Program-made: the position numbers and the translations under genes
Part shown: positions 52,277 through 61,053 of the stretch, one piece after another
Position numbering within the stretch: the stretch's first letter is position 1
Layout: each line of letters begins with the position of its first letter
Notes under the pieces: model-generated
What the model was told of the DNA's origin: nothing
Seen by the model: the letters and a program-made list of their open reading frames with translations, nothing else
The model's database searches: none
Assembly (NCBI GenBank): GCA_036541255.1
Contig: JAZHDD010000009.1
Location: 27,928-91,927, forward strand
Direction: 5' to 3'
Source: Paucidesulfovibrio sp036541255
Lineage (GTDB): Bacteria; Desulfobacterota; Desulfovibrionia; Desulfovibrionales; Desulfovibrionaceae
Length of the DNA stretch: 64,000 nt

Positions 52277-53023
52277 TTACCGCAGATAACAGGCCGCAAC
52301 TTGTTCGCGCACGGCCTGCCCAAGGCTGCCGCCCCGAGCGCACTCCTCTGTTGCGGAATACAACCCCTGTACGTTTCCGCGGTCATACACCACGGCGGTC
52401 TTGGCAAAACCGTCCACCTCGTCCGGGTCATGCGTGACCATGACCAGGGGAATGCCGAAACGGTCCAGGAGTCGCTTCAACTCCTGGCGCATGATGATTT
52501 TAAGAGGCTGGTCCAGCGCGGAAAAGGGCTCGTCCAAAAGAAGAATGCGCGGCTCCAGAGCCAGAGCGCGGGCCACGGCCACGCGCTGCTGCTGGCCGCC
52601 GGAAATCTCTCGTGGCAGGGCTTCGGCCACGGCTTCCAGGCCGAACAGATCCAAAAGACCGTCAACTGTTTCGTTGGCTGTGGCCGTGAGGCGGCGCAGG
52701 GGGCGCTTGAGCCCGAAGGCAACGTTGGCGCGCACGTTCAGGTGCGGGAGCAGGGCGTAATGCTGAAAGACAAAGCCCATGCGGCGTTCGCGGGAAGGGA
52801 TGTTCACGTTGCTTGCCGAGTCGAAAAGGGTTTCCCCGCCAACGCGTATACGCCCCTTGTCAGGGGTGAGCAGTCCGGCAATGGCCTTGAGCGTCAGCGA
52901 CTTTCCCGATCCCGAGGGGCCGAAGAGCACCACGGAGTCGTCATCCGTTGAAAAACCGCAATGCAGCTTGAAGCATCGGCTGCCGTTCTCAAGCTTCTTT
53001 TCTATTTCAACTTCAAACAGCAT
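52277..53023 (-). CDS. modC: Molybdate ABC transporter ATP-binding protein, short form
   Basis: A 248-residue ABC ATPase. Walker A is FGPSGSGKS, the Q-loop is FQHYALLPH, the signature is ISGGQQQRVAVARA and Walker B is ILLLDEPFSALD. It lacks the C-terminal MOP domain found in E. coli ModC. A 12-bp hairpin lies just before its start. It is transcribed after modB and modA in the order trmO-modB-modA-modC. Molybdate is the expected cargo; tungstate cannot be excluded. Confidence 0.88.
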   Translation of the reverse strand: MLFEVEIEKKLENGSRCFKLHCGFSTDDDSVVLFGPSGSGKSLTLKAIAGLLTPDKGRIRVGGETLFDSASNVNIPSRERRMGFVFQHYALLPHLNVRANVAFGLKRPLRRLTATANETVDGLLDLFGLEAVAEALPREISGGQQQRVAVARALALEPRILLLDEPFSALDQPLKIIMRQELKRLLDRFGIPLVMVTHDPDEVDGFAKTAVVYDRGNVQGLYSATEECARGGSLGQAVREQVAACYLR

Positions 53024-53039
53024 GTCCCACCTGGGCGAG

Positions 53040-53065
53040 CCGGGACAGGGCAAGCCCTGTCCCGG
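53040..53065 (-). promoter_or_regulatory. 12-bp hairpin between modA and modC
   Basis: CCGGGACAGGGC and its complement pair around an AA centre, between the modA stop and the modC start. There is no T tract, so an mRNA stabiliser or attenuator is more likely than a full terminator; it may set ModA excess over ModC. Confidence 0.55.
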
Positions 53066-53080
53066 TATCGATAGCGTTGA

Positions 53081-53830
53081 TTATTGCGCGGACTTGAAGC
53101 CGCGGGCGGCCAGCAGCTTCTGTCCTTCGGGGCTGGCCACAAAGGCGACGAATTTCTTTGCCAGATCAGGCTTGGCGCTCTGCTTGAGCGCGGCGATGGG
53201 GTAGGTCACAGCCTTTTCCAGCGGTACCTCGGTGATGATCTGCACGGCGTCGCCAGCCTTGACCGCGTCGGTCATGTACACGAAACCGCAATCCACTTCG
53301 GCCCGGCCCACATAGTCCAGTATCTGGCGTACGGATTCGCCGAAGATGTACTTGGCGGTCAGCTGGTCCCAGAGACCGGCCTTGGTCAATGCGCCCTTGG
53401 CGTACTGGCCGGCAGGTACGTGCTCGGGCGAACCGATGCCGATCTTGCCCACGCGTTCGGCCGTCAGGTCGGCCAGGGCGCTGATCTGGGCGCGGTTGCC
53501 CTTGGGCACGCAGAGCACCAGGGAGTTCTGCGCGAAGGTCACGCGGGAGCCGTCGAGCACGAATCCGCCTTCTTCGGCTTTGGTCATCCATTTGACGTTG
53601 GCCGAGGCAAAGACGTCTGCGGGTGCGCCCTGTTCGATCTGGCGGTAGAGCGCTCCCGAGGAGGCGAAGTTCATGATCACGTCCACGCCGGGGTTCTGGG
53701 CTTCAAAGGCAGGCTCGATGTCCGAGAAGGCATCGGTAAGGCTTGCCGCTGCGGAAATGATCAGTTCTTCGGCCTGCGCGGGCAGGGCCAGGACCAGAAA
53801 CAGGAAGAGAGTTGTCAGCAGTCGTTTCAT
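53081..53830 (-). CDS. modA: Periplasmic molybdate-binding protein
   Basis: A 249-residue ModA. A signal peptide (1-20, LPAQA) is followed by the molybdate-binding fold with SAAASLTDAF and FASSGALYRQIEQG, the Ser and Tyr segments that hold the oxyanion. It delivers MoO4 (or WO4) to ModBC. 19 bp separate it from modB. Confidence 0.95.
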   Translation of the reverse strand: MKRLLTTLFLFLVLALPAQAEELIISAAASLTDAFSDIEPAFEAQNPGVDVIMNFASSGALYRQIEQGAPADVFASANVKWMTKAEEGGFVLDGSRVTFAQNSLVLCVPKGNRAQISALADLTAERVGKIGIGSPEHVPAGQYAKGALTKAGLWDQLTAKYIFGESVRQILDYVGRAEVDCGFVYMTDAVKAGDAVQIITEVPLEKAVTYPIAALKQSAKPDLAKKFVAFVASPEGQKLLAARGFKSAQ

Positions 53831-53849
53831 TCCAGACTCCTTTTTGTTG

Positions 53850-54518
53850 TCAGACTTTGGGTTTTACGAGTTTGCTCGTCACGGTCAGGATGAGCACGCA
53901 GGTCACGGATATGACCGCCACAAGCCAGTTGGCGAGAGTGTCATTGCCTGCCTGCACGGCCGAGTACACGGCCATGGACAGGGTCTGTGTGCGGCCCGGC
54001 AGGTTGCCCGCCACCATGAGCGTTGCGCCGAATTCTCCCATGGCCCGCGCAAAGGCAAGCAGGGTCCCGGCCAGGATGCCGCGAAATGCCAGAGGCAGGG
54101 AGACTCGGAAGAAAATGGCTGTCTCGGACTGGTTCATGGTGCGCGCGGCGTTTTCCAGGTCAGGGTCCACGCCTGCAAGGGCGGCCCGGGCGGATTTGAA
54201 GACCAGGGGAAAGGAAACCACGCTGGCGGCAATGACCGCGGCCTGCCAGGTGAACATCAGCGTGATGCCGAAGGTGTCCAGCAGCCAGCGCCCCAGGGGA
54301 CCGTTGCGGCCTATGACCACAAGAAGATAATAACCGAGCACCGTGGGCGGCATGACCAGGGGCAGGGTCAGAGCGGCGTCCAGCCAGTCCCGGCCCGGGA
54401 AAGTGAACCGGGTCAGCAGATAGGCTGCGAGTACGCCCATGGCCAAAGCGCCAAGCGTGGCCAGCCCAGCCACCTTGAGTGTGAGGAAAAGCGGGAAAAG
54501 AAAGTCGTTGCAGTTCAT
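53850..54518 (-). CDS. modB: Molybdate ABC transporter permease
   Basis: A 222-residue ABC permease with five to six membrane helices and the EAA loop (EFGATLMVAGNLPG). It passes molybdate through the inner membrane. Its start overlaps the upstream TrmO gene by ATGA, so they are translated together. Confidence 0.93.
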   Translation of the reverse strand: MNCNDFLFPLFLTLKVAGLATLGALAMGVLAAYLLTRFTFPGRDWLDAALTLPLVMPPTVLGYYLLVVIGRNGPLGRWLLDTFGITLMFTWQAAVIAASVVSFPLVFKSARAALAGVDPDLENAARTMNQSETAIFFRVSLPLAFRGILAGTLLAFARAMGEFGATLMVAGNLPGRTQTLSMAVYSAVQAGNDTLANWLVAVISVTCVLILTVTSKLVKPKV

Positions 54519-55033
54519 TCCGCCTTTTCACCTTGTGCGTCATTGTGTTTCGTTTCGGTGCAGAAACGGTCATCGCTGCGCATGGCCCCCGCGTTCCCGG
54601 ACCGGCCTTCCAGCCATCCGCACCGCGCATCATTGCGGGAATCGAAGTCCACGACATAGGGCTTGATGTCCAGGACCGGGGTGCTGTCGAGCATGTCCAC
54701 ATCCTCGAGAAGCAGCGTGTCACCTTCCCGCCCTGTCAGGCGCACGATGGAAAGGCCGATGGGATTGGGCCGGCGGGGAGCCCGTGTGGCAAAGACACCG
54801 CGCTCGGTCTTGTCCAGGAAGGGTGTCACCAGCAGCTCGTGCCCCTGCGCCTTGTGGAAATGATAGAGCAGGATGATATGGGAAAAACCGTCCAGATCGC
54901 GCAGGCCGTCCGCGAATTCCGGGAGCAGTTCGAGCGTTCCGGAGATGCCGATGGCCCCGGTGGGCTGGATGGGCATGTTTTTCGGGTCGGTGAACGGCGT
55001 TCGCAAGATGCCGATGGGACTGAGCTGGATCAT
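54515..55033 (-). CDS. trmO: tRNA methyltransferase TrmO (TsaA family)
   Basis: A 172-residue TsaA/YaeB protein that methylates N6 of t6A37 in certain tRNAs. Family stretches are GTLELLPEFADGLRDLDGFSHI and FATRAPRRPNPIGLS, with a C-terminal tail. It heads the mod operon, overlapping modB. Pairing of TsaA with molybdenum genes occurs in various prokaryotes but its basis is unclear. ATG at 55033 is chosen because the family begins here. Confidence 0.88.
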   Translation of the reverse strand: MIQLSPIGILRTPFTDPKNMPIQPTGAIGISGTLELLPEFADGLRDLDGFSHIILLYHFHKAQGHELLVTPFLDKTERGVFATRAPRRPNPIGLSIVRLTGREGDTLLLEDVDMLDSTPVLDIKPYVVDFDSRNDARCGWLEGRSGNAGAMRSDDRFCTETKHNDAQGEKAE

Positions 55034-55210
55034 TGCTTTTGGTTCCTCATGGTACGGCCTGAACCTGATGCATGTCGTATCCCAGGCCGTGCCGGTATTG
55101 TAGTTGCGTGGCGGTGGTTGTTTGTGCTTTGCACGTTTGAAGTAAATAATGGATGATAGCCATACTACAAAAAGCAATTCGATGTGAATGTATTTGTAGC
55201 AAAAAGTATC

Positions 55211-55301
55211 TGTCACGATTTAGTAGGAAATCGTGTCAGGTATTTGTACAAATATGTTTTCTCTCTTTTTGTGTGACACGGTTATATTATATTTCGTGTC
55301 A
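55211..55301. promoter_or_regulatory. Cluster of inverted repeats in the mod/sensor intergenic region
   Basis: Within the 622-bp AT-rich gap 55034-55655 lie CACGATTT / AAATCGTG (55215-55236, 6-bp spacer), a perfect palindrome TATTTGTACAAATA (55241-55254) and TGACACG / CGTGTCA (55274-55280 and 55295-55301). The last pair encloses GTTATATTATATT, close to the E. coli ModE half-site. CGTGTCA occurs again at 55432-55438. No gene is supported in the gap. It may control the mod operon, the PAS/GAF gene or both. Confidence 0.5.
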
Positions 55302-55655
55302 AGAGCTGTATGTATTTGCCATGCGATTGCATCCCGGTAGTAGAGTAGGATGCGTCAATAATGCTTTTGGCGTGGGCGTACGGCATGTGCCCTCACGGGG
55401 CCTGCCAAGGGATCGGTCACAGGAAGAAATACGTGTCACTGCTCCCCGGTATTGTTTTGGCTGTGAATGCCTTTGTCTGCGCCAAGGGAGAGCCGAGAGG
55501 GCCAGTCGTTTTTTTTCGCTGTTTCTTCCCACCTTCCGCGGCCAGCGTGCCGATGGGCCCATTGCATCGGCCAATTTGTCTTGATCTGAAATCATGGAAC
55601 GGCTCAGTGTATACAGGGTTTGCCAAGGAGAAGGCCTTGGGGTAATTCCACACGG

Positions 55656-56972
55656 ATGAGCGACGGAACAAAGATAAAGACGGTCGATGAAGCCCTTGCC
55701 GGGATGCGGTCAGTCACGGAGATACCCGTGGATGACTTGAAAAGTTTTGTCAATGATTTCCCGGCACTGCTCTGGCGTATCGAAATTACGCGTTCACGGA
55801 TTGAGTTCCTTAACGACCACAACCTGGACTCTCTGGGCGACGATGCGCGGCTGTTTTTGAAGAATCTTGAATTCCGTCGGCGGATACTTTTGCCCGAGGA
55901 TGCGCACCTGCTGGACGGGTTCATGGAAGCGGTCAAGGAGGGCAAAACTGCGTCCACGGTTTTCCGTGTGCGGGGGCGCAACGACGAGGTGGTCTGGCTC
56001 AAGCTCACCGGAGCAACCAATTCCCGTGATCCCCGCTATTATTACGGCTATCTGCTGGATGTGGCGGATACTGTCCGGGTGATCAAGAGCATTGTGGACA
56101 ACGACGCCCATCTCCAGGTCATGATTACGGAGGCGGATTCTCCGGCCCTGTTGCTGGATGCGGACAATGGTCGGGTGATTGCGGCCAATTCTCTGGCCGA
56201 GAAGCTTTTCGGCAGAAGCAGTTCCGAGATGGAGCAGGGCAAGCTGTGCGACCTGCTCACCAAGTCCATGACCCGCGTGGCCAAACGCATGCGTGAGGAC
56301 GTGCCGTTTTCTCGAAAATGGGTCGGCAAGCTGGATTATTGTACGCCCCAGGGCAGGGTCACGGCCGAGACCGTGGTGCGCTACGTGGTGCACGACCAGC
56401 GCAAGCTGCTGCGTCTATTGCTGCTTCAGCCGAAACTGGCCGAGCCCATTGCCCGGCGCAACGGACTGTTGCGCAAAAACGCCCGTGCCGCGGTTGAGCA
56501 AGCCATTGAAGGGGTCGATGACATGGCGGAGATCATGCGTGCTGCATTGCGCAGCCCCATGATCGACGGCAAGTACGACGGGGTGATGTTTTCCGACGTA
56601 CAGGAGCGCACCAACAAGGTCGTGGTCTTTGGCGCGGGCGATCCCTTTGACGAGATGCCCCAGGGCGAGACCTTTTCCTACAAGGGAACCATTGCCGAGG
56701 ATATTGCCCGGTACGGCTTGGACCACCTCATTGTGGACGACACCCAGGACAGCATCAAGCCCATTGACTGGGCCTTGTTTTTGCCCCATGGCATTCGCTC
56801 CTATTTTGCCAAGCCCTACCATGTGCGCGGCGTGCTGCGCACCGTGCTGATCATCTGTTCCACGGAGCCGCGCCGTTTTTCCGGCAAGACCGCCGACGCC
56901 TTCAACGATCTTTTTGAACCGCTGGCCGAAGCCGCCAAGGCGTGGCGCAGGCGCAAGCGGAACGCCTCCTGA
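55656..56972 (+). CDS. PAS and GAF sensor protein without recognised output
   Basis: A 438-residue soluble protein. A PAS-like region lies at about 35-140 (ending in a DVAD stretch), a second PAS at 145-235 (LLLDADNGRVIAANSLAEKLFG), and a GAF-like domain at about 285-420. There is no kinase, GGDEF, EAL or DNA-binding domain, and the chain ends in a basic tail (RRRKRNAS). It may act through a partner. The ATG at 55656 fits; no strong ribosome site is visible. It is followed by a 374-bp gap before the GntR gene. Confidence 0.75.
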   Translation: MSDGTKIKTVDEALAGMRSVTEIPVDDLKSFVNDFPALLWRIEITRSRIEFLNDHNLDSLGDDARLFLKNLEFRRRILLPEDAHLLDGFMEAVKEGKTASTVFRVRGRNDEVVWLKLTGATNSRDPRYYYGYLLDVADTVRVIKSIVDNDAHLQVMITEADSPALLLDADNGRVIAANSLAEKLFGRSSSEMEQGKLCDLLTKSMTRVAKRMREDVPFSRKWVGKLDYCTPQGRVTAETVVRYVVHDQRKLLRLLLLQPKLAEPIARRNGLLRKNARAAVEQAIEGVDDMAEIMRAALRSPMIDGKYDGVMFSDVQERTNKVVVFGAGDPFDEMPQGETFSYKGTIAEDIARYGLDHLIVDDTQDSIKPIDWALFLPHGIRSYFAKPYHVRGVLRTVLIICSTEPRRFSGKTADAFNDLFEPLAEAAKAWRRRKRNAS

Positions 56973-57170
56973 TTTTTCGTTTTTCCTTCTCCCTTTAGCC
57001 TTTCGTTGCGAAACCAGATCCGTGCCTGCTGTTTGCGGCAATCGGGTGATTTTGCGGCGTTCGTCTTTTCCCATTCCATAATTGAACCAAACAGGATGTC
57101 GGTTCCGAACGGTGTTTATGCGTTCCTGCATGAATTTTGGTCCGGAAGGCGTGCCTTCATGCGTGTTAGA

Positions 57171-57285
57171 TTGGTTCTACCAAAATAGAAATTTTTGCAC
57201 CAAATGTGTAATATTGGTTCGAATTGCCCGCAAAAAACCGATTTATGTTGCCATGGTGTTTTTGCGGGGGTAATTGGTTCACCAA
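57171..57285. promoter_or_regulatory. TTGGTTC/ACCAA operator array for the GntR regulator
   Basis: Boxes are TTGGT-TCT-ACCAA (57171-57183), ACCAA-N10-TTGGTTC (57199-57220) and TTGGT-TC-ACCAA (57274-57285), with another GAACCAA about 90 bp upstream. FadR-family GntR proteins such as PdhR bind AATTGGTnnnACCAATT, so these fit the type of the gene that follows. They lie 60-180 bp before its start. The 374-bp gap 56973-57346 holds no supported gene. Confidence 0.6.
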
Positions 57286-57346
57286 AAGGCATTATCAAAT
57301 TGCGAAAGCTGCAGGTGACACGTTGATGACTGGAAGGGGAGAGGGA

Positions 57347-58087
57347 ATGCGCAAGGAGCGGATCATAGTGGACAGGCTTTCCGAGATCATCAGCGACCTC
57401 GGTCTGCAGCCTGGCGACCGCTTGCCTGCGGAGCGGAATCTTGCCCCGGACCTGGGCGTCAGCCGCAATACGTTGCGCAACATCCTGCGCATGCTGGAAG
57501 CCCGCGGCCTGGTCAACATCCGCAAGGGCAGCGGCACCTATCTTCGGACCCGGTTCATGGGGGCCGCCATCGAGCCGTTGGAACAACGGCACAACCCTCA
57601 CAAACTTATCGTGGACCGCTTTGAGGCGGCCTATCTGCTGTTGCCGCTCGTGGCCGAGCAGAGCGCTTTGCGTATTGGCGAACGGCAACTTGCCGATCTG
57701 CAGAAGTGCAACGTGGCCCTGTCGCGGGGACTTTTTTCCGAGGAAAGCGAAAAGGTCTGGAGCGAGAGCCTGAGCTTTTTCCGGTTGCTGGGCATGGGCA
57801 CGGGCAACGAGTTCATTGTGCGGACAGTGGAGCAGGTCTGCACCATCGATATTTCCGCGGATGAGCTGGTCGTCAAGCTCAGCAGGCGCGAGCGGGAAAA
57901 GCTCTTTGCCTACCACGTCAAGATACTCCATGCCCTGCGCGTACGCGACGCCGAGGAAGCGGCCTGGTTGACGCAGGACTATTTGCTCCACTTGGCGAAA
58001 TATATCGAAGAGCACGAGCAGGTGCGCATGAGCGACTTGGTCTTTCGGGCCATTCGCGAGCGGGAGGGCGAATGGGAAGGCAGTTGA
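57347..58087 (+). CDS. GntR/FadR-family transcriptional regulator
   Basis: A 246-residue regulator. The winged helix lies at about 5-75 (LSEIISDLGLQPGDRLPAER and GVSRNTLRNILRMLEARG), followed by a helical FCD-like ligand domain of about 150 residues. ATG at 57347 has a strong AAGGGGAG site; an earlier ATG at 57326 is possible. It overlaps the small downstream gene by 16 bp. It probably controls the membrane/MBL/CobW genes; TTGGT-type boxes upstream suggest autoregulation. Ligand unknown. Confidence 0.9.
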   Translation: MRKERIIVDRLSEIISDLGLQPGDRLPAERNLAPDLGVSRNTLRNILRMLEARGLVNIRKGSGTYLRTRFMGAAIEPLEQRHNPHKLIVDRFEAAYLLLPLVAEQSALRIGERQLADLQKCNVALSRGLFSEESEKVWSESLSFFRLLGMGTGNEFIVRTVEQVCTIDISADELVVKLSRREREKLFAYHVKILHALRVRDAEEAAWLTQDYLLHLAKYIEEHEQVRMSDLVFRAIREREGEWEGS

Positions 58088-58332
58088 GCAGGAGAAGTTT
58101 CTTTGGTGAGGCCGTGCGGGCAACGGTTCGCAGCCTGGGCGAGGTCGCAGTGCAGCTTGAAGAGCGGCGCGGCCCAAAGGAGCAGGCGGAACTGGCCCAT
58201 GACTTCACTCCGGAATTGTTGGCTATGGAGGCCGAAAGGCTGGGGCTGGACCCGATTCGTGACCGGGATGAGATTCTCAAGGCCGTGCGAGCGGCCCTGG
58301 CGCGTCCGGTGCCGGAGACGGTCAAGCCCTAG
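58072..58332 (+). CDS. Small protein with twin-arginine-like N-terminus
   Basis: An 86-residue protein. Residues 6-12 (SRRSFFG) match the core of a Tat motif, but the following stretch is only weakly hydrophobic and charged, so export is doubtful. The rest is helical and acidic (LEERRGPKEQAELAHDFTPE) with no recognised family. It overlaps the GntR gene and is followed by a GC-rich hairpin and the membrane-protein gene. It may be a chaperone or subunit for the membrane/Tat pair. Confidence 0.6.
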   Translation: MGRQLSRRSFFGEAVRATVRSLGEVAVQLEERRGPKEQAELAHDFTPELLAMEAERLGLDPIRDRDEILKAVRAALARPVPETVKP

Positions 58333-58351
58333 GCCGGGCCAAAAAGAAAAC

Positions 58352-58386
58352 GGGCGGGACGCAGGTTGGCGCCGGTCGTCCCGCCC
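58352..58386 (+). promoter_or_regulatory. GC-rich hairpin between the small protein and membrane-protein genes
   Basis: GGGCGGGAC / GTCCCGCCC (9-bp perfect arms, 17-nt loop) without a T tract. It could set partial termination, processing or mRNA stability within the operon. Confidence 0.5.
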
Positions 58387-58429
58387 TCGGACCTTGTCCG
58401 AAACCCCCCTATGGGAGATGGAGGTTCCA

Positions 58430-59842
58430 ATGGAAAGGTATGGAACAGGCTACTTGGAGGAGCGCAGGCTCGTCAAGCGTTGGCCCGGTGTGATTCCCGC
58501 ACTGGTCAGCCTTGTGGTCACCCTGGCGCTTTTCTTCCTGACCTGGTGGATTTTCCACGATCCGCGCGGCATCATGCGCATGTACACCCCGTACGTGGGC
58601 TACATGTACACCCGCTGGTGGCTGATCGTGATGATCTGGATGGTCTATCTCTTCAACTATTGGCCGTTCAAGCGCAGCTGGCTGGAAAAGACGCATCCGG
58701 TCATCAAGGGAGTTGTGCTCACCGCCGTTTCCGTGGTGGTGCTCAACGTGCTCATCACGGGTTTCTTCGAGAAGCTGCTCGGCAATTATGGGTTGGCCTA
58801 CTTCAATCCTGATCAGCTCAAGATTCTGCCCGGCATCACCGAGTTCTTCGCCATCGAATATTCGAGTTTGGCGATTCTGATGTTCGCGGCCATAGCTTCC
58901 TGGCTCAGCCCGGCCTGGGTCGTGGCCATGGAGGAAGCGCCGTGGGGCGAGCTGAAGCAGCCTGCCAAGGGCTTCAGCATGCTGATCTGCACCTTCTTCC
59001 TTTCCACCATCGTCTATTTCGTGACCATGCATCCGCATATGGGCATCCTCTACCATCCCTGGCAGTACTTCACGTCCATTGCGCCGCCCTACTGGGAGGA
59101 ATTCGCGGACACGGTTTCCGGAAACTTCCATGTTTCCTGGATCATGTGCTGCACCGTGGTGGTCTGGCTTGTGGAGACCATTTGGCAGCGCTATCCCTTC
59201 AACCTGATCAAGAATCCCTGGTTGCGCCGTACCGCCGTATTCTTCGGCATCATCGGCATTTCCCTGGCCCTGCATTTCTTCCTGTATTTTGCGCAGGAAT
59301 TGACCTGGGGTGAGGCCATCCGGGGCACCCGCCGCGACTTCGCGCCGGACTGGCGCTGGCTGCATGTGGGTGAAATGGCCATCTTCCTGCTGGTTCCGGC
59401 CCTGTGCCTGAACTTCTACTTCGGCAATTGGCCCACCAAGTTCAGCATGCCCGTGAACGTGTTCCTGCGGTCGGTTATCAGCGTGGCCGGAGCAGTGGCG
59501 CTTTACATCGTTTACTACAAGACCTCGCATCTCTTCCTGGGCACGCAGAAGGGCTTTTCCCATCCGCAGCAGTTCCCCATGATTCCCATGATCTGGCTGG
59601 TGAATATCTGGCTGGTGCACCATTGGTTCATGGACAACTGGCCCGGCTGGAAGATGGTTCCCAAGACCGTGGAGGAAATCGACTCCGAGCATGCCGCCAC
59701 CCAGGCCGCCATCCAGGACGTGCGCTGGTCGCCGTCTCTGGGCGCGGGCCTCGGATTCGGCGTGCTTGCCGGCGTGGCCTTCTACTTCATCACGGTCTAT
59801 GCCCTGCCCGGCATTTATGCCGCCATCGACATCATCAATTAG
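58430..59842 (+). CDS. Polytopic membrane protein of unknown family
   Basis: A 470-residue protein with about twelve hydrophobic helices, rich in Trp, Tyr, His and Phe, with conserved-looking HPHMGILYHPWQYF, HFFLYFAQELTWGE and LVHHWFMDNWPG segments. His-rich loops suggest metal or heme binding, or a proton path, but no motif is diagnostic. The ATG at 58430 has GGAGG; an ATG at 58418 is less well placed. It lies between a GntR regulator and a Tat-exported MBL-fold enzyme, 22 bp from the latter. I do not recognise the family. Confidence 0.75.
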   Translation: MERYGTGYLEERRLVKRWPGVIPALVSLVVTLALFFLTWWIFHDPRGIMRMYTPYVGYMYTRWWLIVMIWMVYLFNYWPFKRSWLEKTHPVIKGVVLTAVSVVVLNVLITGFFEKLLGNYGLAYFNPDQLKILPGITEFFAIEYSSLAILMFAAIASWLSPAWVVAMEEAPWGELKQPAKGFSMLICTFFLSTIVYFVTMHPHMGILYHPWQYFTSIAPPYWEEFADTVSGNFHVSWIMCCTVVVWLVETIWQRYPFNLIKNPWLRRTAVFFGIIGISLALHFFLYFAQELTWGEAIRGTRRDFAPDWRWLHVGEMAIFLLVPALCLNFYFGNWPTKFSMPVNVFLRSVISVAGAVALYIVYYKTSHLFLGTQKGFSHPQQFPMIPMIWLVNIWLVHHWFMDNWPGWKMVPKTVEEIDSEHAATQAAIQDVRWSPSLGAGLGFGVLAGVAFYFITVYALPGIYAAIDIIN

Positions 59843-59864
59843 GGCCGCAAGAGGAGAGAACGAC

Positions 59865-61031
59865 ATGACCAATGACACCAGCGGAATCAAGCGCCGCGAC
59901 TTCCTCAAGGGTGCGGCCACCGGCGCAGGCGTGGGCCTGTTCGCCGCCATGGGCCTGTACTCCTACTCCGGTGCTCGCAAGCAGCATTTTGCCAAGGTCG
60001 AGCGCAAGATGGAGGATATCGGCGTCTGCAAGAGCATCAAGATCACGAACATCTCGGAAACGAGCTGGTTCGAGAACGCCGTGCTCATGGGCGACATCAA
60101 GGGCGCGGGCGGACTGCTCGTGAACCAGTACGACTACAACTGGCCGCCGTTCGGCAACGGCAAGGGGCTGGGCAAGGGGTCCTACAAGGAGGGCGTGGCC
60201 CAGATCAAGCATCTGCTGCCGGACCGCCTGGACGAAGCCTGGGAAATAATCGCCAAGAACAGCGTGCATCCCGAGAACGCGGGCGGCTATGCCGCGCTCG
60301 TGGAAATGGAAGGCATGGACGGCAGCAAGCGCAAGTTCCTGCTCGATTCCGGCTGGTCCTACAGCTGGATGGACGAGTGCTTTAAGCGCGAAGGCATCGA
60401 CAAGATGCTCCAGAACAAGGAGATCGAAGCCCTGTTCATCTCTCACGAGCACTTCGATCACTATTGGGGCCTGCCAGTGACGCTGAAGTACGATCCGGAA
60501 ATTCCCATCTACATTCCGGAAGGCTTCTACGAAGAGGGCCTGCAATACATCAAGGATTGCGGTCACAAGGGCGAGGTGCACACTGTCAAGAACGGGCTGT
60601 TCAAGTTCGCTCCCGGATTCGCCACCTACGTCTTCCCCGTGCCCATCATCTGCCGCGTCTACGGCGAGCAGTCCATGTACTTCAACGTGGCCGACAAGGG
60701 CCTTGTCAGCGTAACGGGCTGCTGCCACCAGGGCATCATCCAGTTCGCGGACACGGCCTTCAAGGAAGTGAAGTACGAGAACGACAACTTCCACGGCATC
60801 TACGGCGGGCTGCATATCTCGCCGTTCGACGACTGGGACCCCAAGTACGACGACCTGGTCATCTCCCTGGCGAACTACGGCTTCGAGCGCATCGGCTGCA
60901 ACCACTGCACCGGCGTACTCTGCGCCAAGAAGTTCATTAGCGCGGGGTATCCCGTTATTGAGGGCTCTGCCCGGTTCCGTTCCAAGGACAAGGCTTACCT
61001 CGGCAACGGGGACACCATAACCTTCGGATAA
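59865..61031 (+). CDS. Tat-exported metallo-beta-lactamase-fold hydrolase
   Basis: A 388-residue MBL-fold enzyme of the COG1237 (dihydropterin ribofuranosyl-aminobenzene phosphate synthase-like) group. The Tat signal is KRRDFLKG (residues 9-16) followed by a hydrophobic stretch. The metal site is H194-x-H196-x-D198-H199 (SHEHFDHYWG), with GCCHQGII and GGLHISPF further on and the NHCTG segment near the end. It is probably a periplasmic dinuclear metal hydrolase. The partner genes are a membrane protein upstream and a CobW-type GTPase downstream. Substrate unknown. Confidence 0.85.
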   Translation: MTNDTSGIKRRDFLKGAATGAGVGLFAAMGLYSYSGARKQHFAKVERKMEDIGVCKSIKITNISETSWFENAVLMGDIKGAGGLLVNQYDYNWPPFGNGKGLGKGSYKEGVAQIKHLLPDRLDEAWEIIAKNSVHPENAGGYAALVEMEGMDGSKRKFLLDSGWSYSWMDECFKREGIDKMLQNKEIEALFISHEHFDHYWGLPVTLKYDPEIPIYIPEGFYEEGLQYIKDCGHKGEVHTVKNGLFKFAPGFATYVFPVPIICRVYGEQSMYFNVADKGLVSVTGCCHQGIIQFADTAFKEVKYENDNFHGIYGGLHISPFDDWDPKYDDLVISLANYGFERIGCNHCTGVLCAKKFISAGYPVIEGSARFRSKDKAYLGNGDTITFG

Positions 61032-61053
61032 CCGTCCGTCGTTCCCATGAACC

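Noticed and set aside
53040..53065. Hairpin before modC as a true transcription terminator
   Set aside because: There is no T tract on the minus strand, and modC otherwise lacks a promoter of its own that I can see. An attenuator or stabiliser is more likely.
55361..55645. A 94-codon open frame in the mod/sensor gap
   Set aside because: No ribosome site, atypical composition, overlaps the repeat-rich region and shows no familiar motif.
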